From positions 62,001 through 126,000 of the forward strand of contig NZ_JAVHXT010000001.1 of NCBI RefSeq assembly GCF_031119335.1: 64,000 nt of DNA. Direction: 5' to 3'. The stretch comes from Pedobacter sp. (lineage in GTDB: Bacteria > Bacteroidota > Bacteroidia > Sphingobacteriales > Sphingobacteriaceae). The notes below the pieces were generated by a model. That model saw only the letters and a list, made by a program, of their open reading frames with translations. It searched no databases and was not told the DNA's origin. The translations under genes and the position numbers were made by a program. Below, piece by piece: positions 25,992 through 34,674 of the stretch; position 1 is the stretch's first letter; every line of letters starts with the position of its first letter.

Positions 25992-27413
25992 CTAAGTCTT
26001 TTTCTTCTTAAATATTCCGAAAATACGTCCAAAAATACTTTGGCGGTCTTTACCATCGCCTACACCCGGCATCCAACTCATATTCATTGGGTGCTCTACA
26101 ATATAGCCAATTTTGAAAGCCATCCCTAAATAAATAGAGCCCCTATGGTAACCTGTTTCTGTTGCTTGGTTATTATTGATGATCTCTTTGCTAGCGTAAT
26201 AACTCTGTAAGATATCGTTTGTGCCTAAAAACATCTCAAAATTTGGTGTTTGGATCATGCCTTGCACGCCGAGCCTAAAATTTTTATCTGTATTGTAACT
26301 GGGTATGGCGCTAAACGAAAAAGTACCAGATTTAATGGTGTTAACGAAAGCTGCTTCTCCGTATTTATTGAATATGTTTTTAGTGATGATTAGGTTGGGC
26401 GTATACGGACCAAAAGTTTTTGAGATCAGGAAATCAGCTCTGCTATTAATTGGGGTGATGAAGCGCTTTTGTTCTGTATTTGTTTTGGCAGCATCATCAA
26501 GTGCCCGTTGCAGTTTGGTATCTTCTTCTTCGCCTGGATTTCCGACAAGTGGTACATTGGTTGCTGTAACATCAAAAGAACCGGAATACGAGTTTTTACC
26601 CCATCTAATGAAACCTAGGTCTTTTACATTGGCCATCATGAAAATGCCCGATTTGGTGGTGTAAGTTGTTCCTAAGGTGATGGATGCTCCAAGATTTTTA
26701 AACGGTAATGTGCTTTTAAAGTTAAAATCCCCGCCTTCTGGATAATTTAACCTGAATTTTGCTGCCATATCCAGGTCTAAAGTGGACGAGTTTACAGTAG
26801 CAGACGATCTGCTGGCGTCAAACTCTGCATAGCCAACACCACTTAATAGGCTCATTTTTGCGCCCAAAGCCCATCTTTTGGTATAATTTTCACGATAGGT
26901 AAAGCTAAGTTGATGATAGGTCTGCAGTCTACCGTTGTTGTTGAATATATTTACCCTTGGGATGGTTGTAAATTGCTGAAAAGTGTCGTAAAAAAGCCCT
27001 CGGCTAAGATTTCCATCATAATCTATTTGGGTTTCGGATCTTATTTGCCAAGAAAAACCCATTTCACTGTGGTATTTGTGGTACTTAAACAGTCTAATTG
27101 CTAGCAGATAGACATTTACATCTTCACGCATCGTTTTAGGATCTGTAAATTCACCTAGTCTGGTTTGGCTGTAACCACGTCTTACAAGATTTCTGATAGC
27201 TTCGTTAGAATTTCCTTTGCTTAAGCTGCTCAAATCCATGTAGGGGATAAGAAAATTAGAAGCAAACTGTCTCGACGAATCTAATACAAATGATTTTTGA
27301 GCAGGGTTTTCGAAAGAGTCGAATAAAGTTTTAGTGTTGAAAAGAGCGTATTGCTGCGATTTGGCGTTAAATGAAAATACAACAATAAGGAGTATGGCAA
27401 GCAGCGTTCTCAT
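25992..27413 (-). CDS. DUF5723 outer-membrane protein
   Basis: A 473-aa protein with a signal peptide (LLAILLIVVFSFNAKS-Q) and a beta-strand-rich body that looks like a porin-type barrel (GFSWQIRSETQIDYDGNLSR, KRWALGAKMSLLSGVGYAEF, GSIYLGMAFKIGY). It ends in a basic tail (GRIFGIFKKKKT) after the last strands. It resembles the DUF5723 family of Bacteroidota outer-membrane proteins of unknown function. It is followed on the same strand by nothing and preceded by a DUF3352-like gene 34 nt away, so they may form an operon. Confidence 0.8.
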   Translation of the reverse strand: MRTLLAILLIVVFSFNAKSQQYALFNTKTLFDSFENPAQKSFVLDSSRQFASNFLIPYMDLSSLSKGNSNEAIRNLVRRGYSQTRLGEFTDPKTMREDVNVYLLAIRLFKYHKYHSEMGFSWQIRSETQIDYDGNLSRGLFYDTFQQFTTIPRVNIFNNNGRLQTYHQLSFTYRENYTKRWALGAKMSLLSGVGYAEFDASRSSATVNSSTLDLDMAAKFRLNYPEGGDFNFKSTLPFKNLGASITLGTTYTTKSGIFMMANVKDLGFIRWGKNSYSGSFDVTATNVPLVGNPGEEEDTKLQRALDDAAKTNTEQKRFITPINSRADFLISKTFGPYTPNLIITKNIFNKYGEAAFVNTIKSGTFSFSAIPSYNTDKNFRLGVQGMIQTPNFEMFLGTNDILQSYYASKEIINNNQATETGYHRGSIYLGMAFKIGYIVEHPMNMSWMPGVGDGKDRQSIFGRIFGIFKKKKT

Positions 27414-27447
27414 GAAATTCTGTTGTTTAGCATATTGGCATCAAAAA

Positions 27448-29013
27448 CTATCTTGTGTTTGTTAAGCTATCTATCTCAATTTTTGACTGCTTTTTGAGCA
27501 GAAGTATGTTGCTCATAAACTTGCCATTATCTGCAGATAGCTGATAGCCAAATGCATTGTACTCCTTAACGCCCTTTTCCGACTTATATTGTTTGTAGTA
27601 TGGCGTCTTCAGGTTTCGTCCAAAAATATCGTTGCTGTTTTGGTGGTTAATGTAAAAAGCAATAGTTGCAGAGCTGCTTGTTTGATCTTTAAAACGAATA
27701 TAATTATCGGTAGAAATCAGTAAATTATCATTTTTATAGCTATTCAGAAACACCTGGATGGTGCTAGCGTAACTTGCAAAAACGAAGTGATTATCAATTA
27801 CCGTATAAAAAGGACGTTCAAATTTTTTGAAAGGTTCTCCAAAGAAATTGCCCATTAAATTAGCTTCTTTAAAAATGCGGATATCAGGAGCATATTCAGT
27901 GCTCAAATCTAAAAGCAATTGATTCAGTTTATCTCCGTTTTTTGTTTCTATGATGCCCAATTTTTCGCCGCTTTTTAATTGCAAAACGGCAAACTGTTTG
28001 CTAAAGTACAATGGAAAAGTCTGGTCAATATTGATGCGATATTTCTCATTAATTTCTTTGTGCTGCTGCGCAATTTTAACATCTTCCTTGCGCTCTTTTT
28101 GCCAATCTTTAAGTGCTTTAGTCCATTTTGTATAATCATCAACTGCAAATAACGTATAGTTAGCAGTTTGGTCTGGGAAAAACTGATCTATGTTTATTTT
28201 TTGCTCTTTTTGATCTACAAATAGATTAAAATAATTTTGGTCATCCTTAATTTCTGTATAACCATTTAACAAAAACTTATCGCTACCAAAGTTATAACTT
28301 AGCGATGCGTAGGCATTCTGTTTATTAAATATACTTAATTCGCCAGTTAGGTTAGTGTTTAGTATGTTTTTTAGTAATGTTGGAAGCTGGTTATAATTGA
28401 TAAAGACGCTAGCTAAAGTGTTTTTATTAAATCTGTTATTCTGCTGAATATATTCTTTAAAATCGTTTTTATCGACTTTGGTTTCTGCAATTTTTTTTAG
28501 TGTTTCCTTAGTGTTAGAAAGAAAAAAAGACTGATTTATGATGGCAACATAGCATTGTGCGCTGTCGCCAAAATTAACATGATAAAGGTTGCCTTCTGGT
28601 TTTACTGTAGCATTAATTTGGTTAAGTATTTTGATATCGAAATCTTTAGCTTTAGTTTGGGTAGCTAAAATAAAATCAACTTTGTTTGCATTTCCGGGTA
28701 AAAAGCCAATAATTATTCTTTCTTTTTCTATTAGCTGATTTATACTGCTGTTGCTCGTTAAACTCTCTTGTAAAATGCTTAGTAAATCGCTTTTTTCAGA
28801 TCCTAAAATTTCATTTGTAACTTGTTGTTTGCTAAGTATATCGTAAAAGCCTTTCTCATTATCGAAAGTAAATATGATAGGAGCATTGGCAGTTACCATA
28901 TTAAGTGCACTGTCCGAAGCGCTACTTTCTTTATTTAGATTGGAGAAATATAGGTAGGCCATGCCAGTTACACCCAGCACTAGTATGATTAATATGAAAT
29001 AGATTTTTCTCAT
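27448..29013 (-). CDS. Membrane-anchored protein, DUF3352-like
   Basis: A 521-aa protein with one N-terminal membrane anchor (IYFILIILVLGVTGMAYLYF) and a large extracytoplasmic domain. Repeated patterns such as TLASVFINYNQLPTLL, FVFASYASTIQVFL and ATIAFYINHQN recall DUF3352-type proteins, which have two similar halves. The function is unknown. A TTG at 29028 belongs to the promoter box, so the ATG at 29013 (MRKIYFIL) is the start. It probably heads an operon with the DUF5723 gene. Confidence 0.7.
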   Translation of the reverse strand: MRKIYFILIILVLGVTGMAYLYFSNLNKESSASDSALNMVTANAPIIFTFDNEKGFYDILSKQQVTNEILGSEKSDLLSILQESLTSNSSINQLIEKERIIIGFLPGNANKVDFILATQTKAKDFDIKILNQINATVKPEGNLYHVNFGDSAQCYVAIINQSFFLSNTKETLKKIAETKVDKNDFKEYIQQNNRFNKNTLASVFINYNQLPTLLKNILNTNLTGELSIFNKQNAYASLSYNFGSDKFLLNGYTEIKDDQNYFNLFVDQKEQKINIDQFFPDQTANYTLFAVDDYTKWTKALKDWQKERKEDVKIAQQHKEINEKYRINIDQTFPLYFSKQFAVLQLKSGEKLGIIETKNGDKLNQLLLDLSTEYAPDIRIFKEANLMGNFFGEPFKKFERPFYTVIDNHFVFASYASTIQVFLNSYKNDNLLISTDNYIRFKDQTSSSATIAFYINHQNSNDIFGRNLKTPYYKQYKSEKGVKEYNAFGYQLSADNGKFMSNILLLKKQSKIEIDSLTNTR

Positions 29014-29025
29014 AACTTGATACCG

Positions 29026-29033
29026 CAAATTTA
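29026..29033 (-). promoter_or_regulatory. -7 promoter box TAAATTTG
   Basis: Exact TAnnTTTG match, 12 nt upstream of the ATG at 29013. It gives a very short leader for the DUF3352-like/DUF5723 gene pair. Confidence 0.65.
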
Positions 29034-29103
29034 ATTTAATTTTGCGATTAGTGAGATTATAGCGGCATTTTGTTAATTTAGCGTTATTTAATGCCGTTAC
29101 TAA

Positions 29104-29490
29104 ATGAATAAAAGAATAATATTAACTGCTGCGTTTTTCGGAGCCTTGGCTGTAGTACTTGGAGCATTCGGAGCGCATGGTTTAAAAAGTATAGTTTCAC
29201 CAAGCCAATTGGAAACTTGGCAAAAGGGAGTGGAGTATCAATTTTACCACGCTTTTGCCATGCTTTATTTATCCACTTTTGCCCGCTATAAAAACAAACT
29301 TATCGCCTTGTCTTTTCTGTTTTTCAGTTTGGGTATCATTTTATTCTCTGGTTCATTGTATTTGTTGGCAATTAAAGATGCTTACAATTTGTCTTTTACC
29401 CAATATTTAGGGCCAATTACTCCAATTGGTGGGCTCGCCTTCATTTTAGGCTGGGCTTGTTTGTTCTTAGCAGCATTTAAAGATAAATAA
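29104..29490 (+). CDS. DUF423 (YgdD-like) membrane protein
   Basis: A 128-aa protein with four helices. The family signature AFFGALAVVLGAFGAHGLK is at the N-terminus, followed by WQKGVEYQFYHAFAML and GPITPIGGLAFILGWACLF. The function is unknown. Its stop codon overlaps the priA start by one base (TAATG), so the two are translationally coupled. Confidence 0.9.
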   Translation: MNKRIILTAAFFGALAVVLGAFGAHGLKSIVSPSQLETWQKGVEYQFYHAFAMLYLSTFARYKNKLIALSFLFFSLGIILFSGSLYLLAIKDAYNLSFTQYLGPITPIGGLAFILGWACLFLAAFKDK

Positions 29491-31964
29491 TGCAGTTTGC
29501 GGAGTCGGATTTTTTGGAGCGGGACACGCTATTTGTAGAGGTAGTTTTACCACTATCGCTTGCTATAAACTATACCTATAGAGTTCCTTTTGAGCTTAAT
29601 AGTGCAGTTGCTGTAGGCAAAAGGGTAGTTATACAGTTCGGTAAGCATAAAATTTATACGGCTTTGGTGAAAAGCATTGGTAAAAATCCGCCAGAGCATT
29701 ACCAAGCAAAATATATTATTGATGTTGTAGACGATCATCCGGTAGTTACCGAAAAACAATTTGAATTTTGGCAATGGATCACTTCTTACTATCTCTGTAA
29801 TGAAGGCGACGTGATGTCGGCATCTTTGCCCACTGGATTGAAATTGGCCAGTGAAACAGTACTGTTGCTGAAGGATGAGCTTCCCGAAGAAATTCAACTA
29901 AACGATAAAGAACAGGTCATTTTTGATGTGTTGCAGAAGCAGCACCGTATCAGTATTGACGAGGTCGCCAACCTATTGGGACAGAAAACCGTTTATCCTT
30001 TAGTGAATTCGCTCCTTGCGAAGGAAATTATCGTTGCTGCCGAAGAGGTGGTAGACAAATATAAACCCTTGCTGAAATCTTTTGTAAAGCTTAATGTTTT
30101 TTACCACGAAGAAGAAAATTTAAGACAGCTTTTTAATCAGTTAGAAAAAGCGCCAAAGCAATTAGATGCGCTGCTAACTTATCTTAAATTAAGTAGGGAT
30201 AAAGGGTTTGTTGCTAAAAATCAGATAATAGAAGAGAGTGGCAGCGGTCAAGCAGCTTTAAAAACACTTGCAGATAAGGATATCTTCCATATCGAAAAGA
30301 GGCCTGTAAGCAGGTTAAGTAGCGATGGAGAAGTGTTTGATATCAATTTTGAGCTAAGCGAACACCAAAAAGCTGCACTGGCTAAGGTTAAACAACAATT
30401 TGAAACTAAGGATGTGGTTTTGTTGCATGGCGTTACTGCCGCGGGAAAAACCCAACTTTACATCAAGTTGATTGAAGAAGTTATTGCAGGTGGCGGTCAG
30501 GTCTTATTTCTATTGCCCGAAATAGCTTTAACAACGCAAATTGTTGAACGCATTAAACTTTACTTTGGTAATAAAATAGGTGTTTATCATTCAAAATTTA
30601 ACGATAACGAACGTGTAGAGATCTGGAATAAAGTACTTAATGGTGCTTACCAAGTTGTTTTAGGTGCAAGGTCTGCTGTATTATTGCCATTTTCAGATTT
30701 GAAGCTGATTGTAGTAGATGAAGAGCACGAAAATTCTTACAAACAATATGATCCTGCACCTCGATACCAAGCTAGAGATGCTGCAATTTACTTGGCACAT
30801 TTGCATAAGGCGAAGGTGGTTTTAGGATCCGCTACGCCATCTTTAGAAAGTTACTACAATGCCAAAACCGATAAATATGGTTTGGTAGAACTTAAAGAGC
30901 GCTTTGGAGGTGTGCAATTACCGTTGCAAGAAGTTGTTAGCATAGCTGAAGAAACCAAGCGAAAAAAAATGACCTCGTATTTTACGAGTGTATTGATAGA
31001 CGATATAGCAGATGCGCTAGATAAAAAAGAGCAGGTAATTCTGTTTCAAAACCGACGTGGTTATGCTACCATTTTAATTTGTGCAACTTGTGGTTATGCA
31101 CCTAAGTGCGTTAATTGCGATGTAAGTTTAACGTACCATAAATCTAGTGGTAAGCTGCATTGTCATTATTGCGGTTATCACCAAAGCAGTGTAAATGTTT
31201 GTCCGGCTTGTGGCTCGGTGCATGTAGAGCAGAAGGGTTTCGGTACCGAACGCATTGAAGAAGAACTCAGCCTAATTTTTCCTGATGCTAGAATTGCAAG
31301 GTTAGATCTAGATAGTACTAGAACTAAAAATGGAATGCAGCAAATCATTAGTGATTTTCAAGAGAAGAAAAATGATATCTTGATTGGAACGCAAATGGTA
31401 GCCAAAGGACTCGATTTCGAAAATGTAAGCTTAATAGGGGTGATTAACGCAGATACTTTACTCAATTTTCCAGATTTTAGGGCTTTTGAGCGCAGCTACC
31501 AATTGTTGGCACAAGTAGCTGGTAGGGCAGGCAGGAGAGACAAGCAGGGCAAAGTTTGCATACAAGCTTATGCAGATGATCATCGTATCATTAAGCAAGT
31601 AATAAATAATGATTACGAGCAAATGTACGCTGATGAACTGGAAGAGCGTGAGCAGTTCAATTATCCGCCTTTTTCACGTTTAATTTTCATCAATGTGAAA
31701 CATAAGGATGCCAATGTACTAAATGTAGCTGCGCAAACTTTGGCTGCTAACCTTAAGGGGCAATTGGGTAAACGGGTTTTAGGCCCAGAGCAGCCTTTGG
31801 TAGCAAGGGTTAGGAATTACTATATCAAACAAATTATTCTTAAAGTAGAGAGAACGGCCGCCATGCAAAAGGTTAAAACCGTTTTGTTGGCTACTATTAA
31901 AGACTTTAATGCGCAAAAAGAATTTAGAAGCGTAATTACGCAGATAGATGTAGATCCTTATTAA
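29490..31964 (+). CDS. priA: Primosomal protein N' (replication restart helicase)
   Basis: An 824-aa superfamily-2 3'-5' helicase that reloads the replisome at collapsed forks. Visible parts: the N-terminal 3'-binding domain (PLSLAINYTYRVP), Walker A HGVTAAGKTQLY near residue 313, the DEEH box (VVDEEHENSYKQ), a paired zinc-binding Cys cluster (CATCGYAPKC, CDVSL, CHYCGY, CPACGS) and helicase motifs V-VI (GTQMVAKGLDFENV, QVAGRAGR). Length and start are normal for the family. It is the second gene of a pair with DUF423. Confidence 0.97.
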   Translation: MQFAESDFLERDTLFVEVVLPLSLAINYTYRVPFELNSAVAVGKRVVIQFGKHKIYTALVKSIGKNPPEHYQAKYIIDVVDDHPVVTEKQFEFWQWITSYYLCNEGDVMSASLPTGLKLASETVLLLKDELPEEIQLNDKEQVIFDVLQKQHRISIDEVANLLGQKTVYPLVNSLLAKEIIVAAEEVVDKYKPLLKSFVKLNVFYHEEENLRQLFNQLEKAPKQLDALLTYLKLSRDKGFVAKNQIIEESGSGQAALKTLADKDIFHIEKRPVSRLSSDGEVFDINFELSEHQKAALAKVKQQFETKDVVLLHGVTAAGKTQLYIKLIEEVIAGGGQVLFLLPEIALTTQIVERIKLYFGNKIGVYHSKFNDNERVEIWNKVLNGAYQVVLGARSAVLLPFSDLKLIVVDEEHENSYKQYDPAPRYQARDAAIYLAHLHKAKVVLGSATPSLESYYNAKTDKYGLVELKERFGGVQLPLQEVVSIAEETKRKKMTSYFTSVLIDDIADALDKKEQVILFQNRRGYATILICATCGYAPKCVNCDVSLTYHKSSGKLHCHYCGYHQSSVNVCPACGSVHVEQKGFGTERIEEELSLIFPDARIARLDLDSTRTKNGMQQIISDFQEKKNDILIGTQMVAKGLDFENVSLIGVINADTLLNFPDFRAFERSYQLLAQVAGRAGRRDKQGKVCIQAYADDHRIIKQVINNDYEQMYADELEEREQFNYPPFSRLIFINVKHKDANVLNVAAQTLAANLKGQLGKRVLGPEQPLVARVRNYYIKQIILKVERTAAMQKVKTVLLATIKDFNAQKEFRSVITQIDVDPY

Positions 31965-31966
31965 TT

Positions 31967-32052
31967 GGTTAACTGCTTGAATTGGTTAATCGGTTAACTG
32001 TTTAATCGGTTAATTGTTGACTGCCAACTGTTAACTGAAAACTGCCAACTGA
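31967..32052. repeat. GGTTAACTG / GCCAACTG simple-motif cluster
   Basis: The priA-downstream gap is made of repeated short words: GGTTAA appears four times (31967-32012) and variants of AACTGCCAACTGTTAACTGA follow. Similar text is found at 50140-50177 and, more loosely, near 25215-25262 and 63745-63770. It lies between convergent genes. Confidence 0.55.
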
Positions 32053-32053
32053 A

Positions 32054-32737
32054 CTAGTTTTTCCCTACTAAATGTATTTGAATGCCAACTGATACAGGGT
32101 TTAATAAAGATTCGAACTTAGAATATTTAGCAAAAGTTCTAGTGCTGTTCGCATCATTTTGAACCGTTTCTTGGCGCTCGTAAGAATAATAAAAATCGAT
32201 ACTAGATTCTGCAAAAATGCTGACTTGATTAGCAACGTTTATTTTTAATCCCAAAATTGGTGTTAAAGTTCCTCCATTTTTACTAGCAACTGTAGAGTAA
32301 GGTGAGTTTAAGCTCGCTGCGTTAAGACGGGCAACATCCCCTCTGAAATTGTTAGACCTAAAACCAAAATCTGCTCCAAAATATGGTTGTACTATAGAAT
32401 AATTAAAGTTTTTTTCAAAACCCAATTTAATGCTATAGTCACTTAAGTTACCTTTTGCATTTTCACAATTATCACATTGATTGTTAAACGTGAAATCTTT
32501 TTTGTTAAAATAATGCCCACTAATTCTGAATGCCATTTGGTTATCGTTTATCTTGATAATCCCCCCGTTTAACCACATGGTGACATAGTCGTCTGTATTG
32601 GTTTGCTGCAGAATTTTTGGTAGTTGCATCATGCTGTATCCTTTTACACCAAGGCTGTAATTGTAATTCCCGTCAACTTGTGCAAAAGCCGAGACACTAA
32701 TTAATAGAGAGGTGAAAATGAGTATTATCCTATTCAT
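32054..32737 (-). CDS. Outer-membrane beta-barrel protein, unknown function
   Basis: A 227-aa protein with a signal peptide (IILIFTSLLISVSAFA-Q) and alternating strands of an 8-stranded-type barrel (KLGFEKNFNYSIVQPYFGAD, NVANQVSIFAESSIDFYY, VSVGIQIHLVGK at the end). A Cys pair lies in QCDNCEN. I recognise no specific family. The ATG at 32737 gives the proper signal peptide; the frame could extend seven residues further. Confidence 0.75.
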   Translation of the reverse strand: MNRIILIFTSLLISVSAFAQVDGNYNYSLGVKGYSMMQLPKILQQTNTDDYVTMWLNGGIIKINDNQMAFRISGHYFNKKDFTFNNQCDNCENAKGNLSDYSIKLGFEKNFNYSIVQPYFGADFGFRSNNFRGDVARLNAASLNSPYSTVASKNGGTLTPILGLKINVANQVSIFAESSIDFYYSYERQETVQNDANSTRTFAKYSKFESLLNPVSVGIQIHLVGKN

Positions 32738-32900
32738 GCAAACATTATTTGTTGGCAAAAATATAAAATATTTGCGATTACAGCGCTTTTTACTGCGATA
32801 TAGTCTTAATAGTTTTAGGAATATGTTTGAATGTTAGTTTGATAGCGAAACTGTTAGCAAAAAAACGAAATCTTATTTGGTTAAATGCGGATTTAAAGCC

Positions 32901-32908
32901 TATTTTTG
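32901..32908 (+). promoter_or_regulatory. pcm -7 box TATTTTTG, leaderless-type spacing
   Basis: Exact TAnnTTTG match ending 6 nt before the ATG at 32915, the same spacing as at tsaB. The in-frame TTG at 32906 is part of this box. Confidence 0.65.
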
Positions 32909-32914
32909 ACGGAA

Positions 32915-33571
32915 ATGGCGTACAAGTTCGTAGATAATTACAGAGAAAAAGGAGCGAGAAAAAAACTGGTAGAAATCTTAAAAGAAAGAGGCATATCAGA
33001 CACAAAAGTGCTAAGGGCAATTGGCAAAGTGCCCCGTCATTTCTTTTTTGATGAAACTTTCTGGAACCAAGCTTACAGAGATATCGCTTTCCCTATAGGC
33101 GATGGACAAACTATTTCGCAGCCTTATACTGTAGCTTACCAAACGGAGTTGTTGCATATCCAAAAAGGAAATAAGGTGCTAGAGATTGGTACCGGCTCTG
33201 GTTACCAAACTTGTATCTTGATGGAGCTAGGTGCTGATGTTTATACCATTGAACGACAAGAAAATTTGTATGCTAGAACTATTAAGGTTTTGCCTGGTAT
33301 GGGCTACAATGCTAATTTCTTTTTGGGAGACGGCTCTAAAGGTATTGAAGAACATGCTCCTTACGACAAAATAATTGTAACCGCCGGTGCACCTTTTGTT
33401 CCCGAGATTTTGCTGAAACAATTGAAAATTGGCGGTATTTTGGTGATCCCGGTAGGTGACGAAAAATCGCAAAAGATGATTACTGTTATCCGCGTTAGCG
33501 AAAACGAATACGATAGAATAGAGCTTGATACGTTTAGGTTTGTGCCTTTAGTGGGCGATCAGGCGTGGTAG
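32915..33571 (+). CDS. pcm: Protein-L-isoaspartate O-methyltransferase
   Basis: A 218-aa enzyme that methylates isoaspartyl residues of aged proteins using SAM. The PIMT pre-motif GQTISQPYTVAYQTELL lies near residue 66. SAM motif I (KVLEIGTGSGYQTCIL) follows, then YTIERQENL and the post-I segment GDGSKGI, with KIIVTAGAPFVPEILL. The start ATG at 32915 (MAYKFVDNYREKG) is supported by the promoter position. The gene is monocistronic and followed by a 1.1-kb repeat region. Confidence 0.94.
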   Translation: MAYKFVDNYREKGARKKLVEILKERGISDTKVLRAIGKVPRHFFFDETFWNQAYRDIAFPIGDGQTISQPYTVAYQTELLHIQKGNKVLEIGTGSGYQTCILMELGADVYTIERQENLYARTIKVLPGMGYNANFFLGDGSKGIEEHAPYDKIIVTAGAPFVPEILLKQLKIGGILVIPVGDEKSQKMITVIRVSENEYDRIELDTFRFVPLVGDQAW

Positions 33572-33783
33572 ATACTTATTGCTGGATTGTTAAATTGTTG
33601 TATTGTTGTCGCTGTAGAATTTGGAATACGACTGTCAACTTTGTTAATCTTATCCACTTGATGCTTATAAAGATTGACAAAGTTTATACATCCTTGGCCG
33701 TCTGTTTTAAAGTATACGATAGAGAAAATTTTGCTTGTCAGTCTGAGCTTGTCGAAGACTATTGCTGATGTTTCGACGACTTG

Positions 33784-34184
33784 TCCCGAAACTTCCTATC
33801 GTGTGGACACATCTCGTTCCTCCCCGAACACTCGTAATTAAATACGAGCAAATCCCGTAGGGACGACCATTTGGTTGATTTAGATTTAAAGGTCGCACCT
33901 ACGGCGCTTTGCCCGGACGCTGCATAAGCTTACCAAATGTGAGCTCACCTGGAGCTATTTGCGAATTATAGTATAAATTGCGATTAAATACTACGAATGT
34001 TCCGAAGATCTAAGATTGGATAGATTGCTTCACTCTTCCCGCTTATCCTTACGCTTCAGTTCGCAATGACGAAAATAGGTGCGTCATTGCTCTGATGTAT
34101 CTACACGATAGGAATAGTCGGGAGGACAGGGGAGGAAAATAACATTTACCAATATTTGTGTCCACACGATAGGAAATTTCGGGA
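33784..34184. repeat. 28-bp inverted-repeat pair (CCTATCGTGTGGACACA family D)
   Basis: Positions 33784-33811 and 34157-34184 are reverse complements over 28 bp with one mismatch; the core is TCCTATCGTGTGGACACA. A third, weaker copy in the same orientation as the second is at 34096-34123 (TGTATCTACACGATAGGA). The interval holds other palindromes but no ORF. Confidence 0.8.
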
Positions 34185-34238
34185 AGCTCAAAGTGACGCG
34201 AGCGCTTGATATTAAAAACCTTTGTTTTTTTGTTTATT

Positions 34239-34432
34239 AACCTGAGTTCGATTATTATTTGTGTGTTTTCCACTATTAAATAGGGGTTTTAGCTTATGGT
34301 TGTCGTCACCCTGAATTTATTTCAGGGTCGGTTATACAAAACTGATGCTGAAATAAATTCAGCATGACGTTACGCCTAGGCATAGCGAAGGCAAAGCAAT
34401 ATTTTCAATGAAATAATAATCGAACTCAGGTT
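34239..34432. mobile_element. MITE-like element with 22-bp perfect terminal inverted repeats
   Basis: AACCTGAGTTCGATTATTAT (first 20 of 22 bp, 34239-34260) is repeated exactly in inverse orientation at 34411-34432. The 194-bp element has no ORF. Inside are two hairpins, ACCCTGAATTTATTTCAGGG (34308) and GCTGAAATAAATTCAGCATG (34347). A short ATT lies on each flank and could be a target duplication, but is too short to prove. No matching transposase is in the window. Confidence 0.6.
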
Positions 34433-34674
34433 ATTAAGATTGACAAAGGTTATACAGTCTTCTTTTTACGGTGGTTTGTTAGCAACGATGAGATATAACA
34501 CATCACTTGCATTTTAAACCCAATTGAGCGGATTAGCCCACAGCGAAGTGAAGCGCTAGCGAAACATAGCGAGGACTATGAGCGAAAGTGGGACTAAATG
34601 CTGATAGTACTACTTCACAAGCTTTTCGAATTAAATGTATCGCTAAACAATCTAGCAATCTAACAATTCAACAA

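Larger units (their letters stand above)
33572..34674. other. 1.1-kb gene-free region packed with inverted repeats
   Basis: No credible gene is present; the small ORFs here run through palindromes. Contents in order: a GATTGTTAAATTGTTG word (33583); near-direct 21-bp repeats AAGATTGACAAAG.. at 33670 and 34436 (one mismatch); a CTGAGCTTGTCGAAG fragment (33743); the 28-bp inverted pair at 33784/34157; a CCGTAGGGACGACC / GGTCGCACCTACGG pair (33855/33891); a half copy of family A (34022-34090); a MITE-like element (34239-34432); and a family built on AGCGAA words (34529-34592, AGCCCAC...GTGGGACT). This looks like a landing zone for several element families. Confidence 0.75.

Noticed and set aside
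27448..29013. Calling this gene a secreted chaperone or peptidase
   Set aside because: No catalytic motif seen; only an anchor and DUF3352-like repeats can be supported.
33650..33658. Single DnaA-box-like TTATCCACT
   Set aside because: One isolated imperfect match in a repeat-rich gap is expected by chance.
33565..34273. Short ORFs of 63-74 aa in the repeat region
   Set aside because: They run through palindromes and direct repeats, have no start context and no recognisable product.
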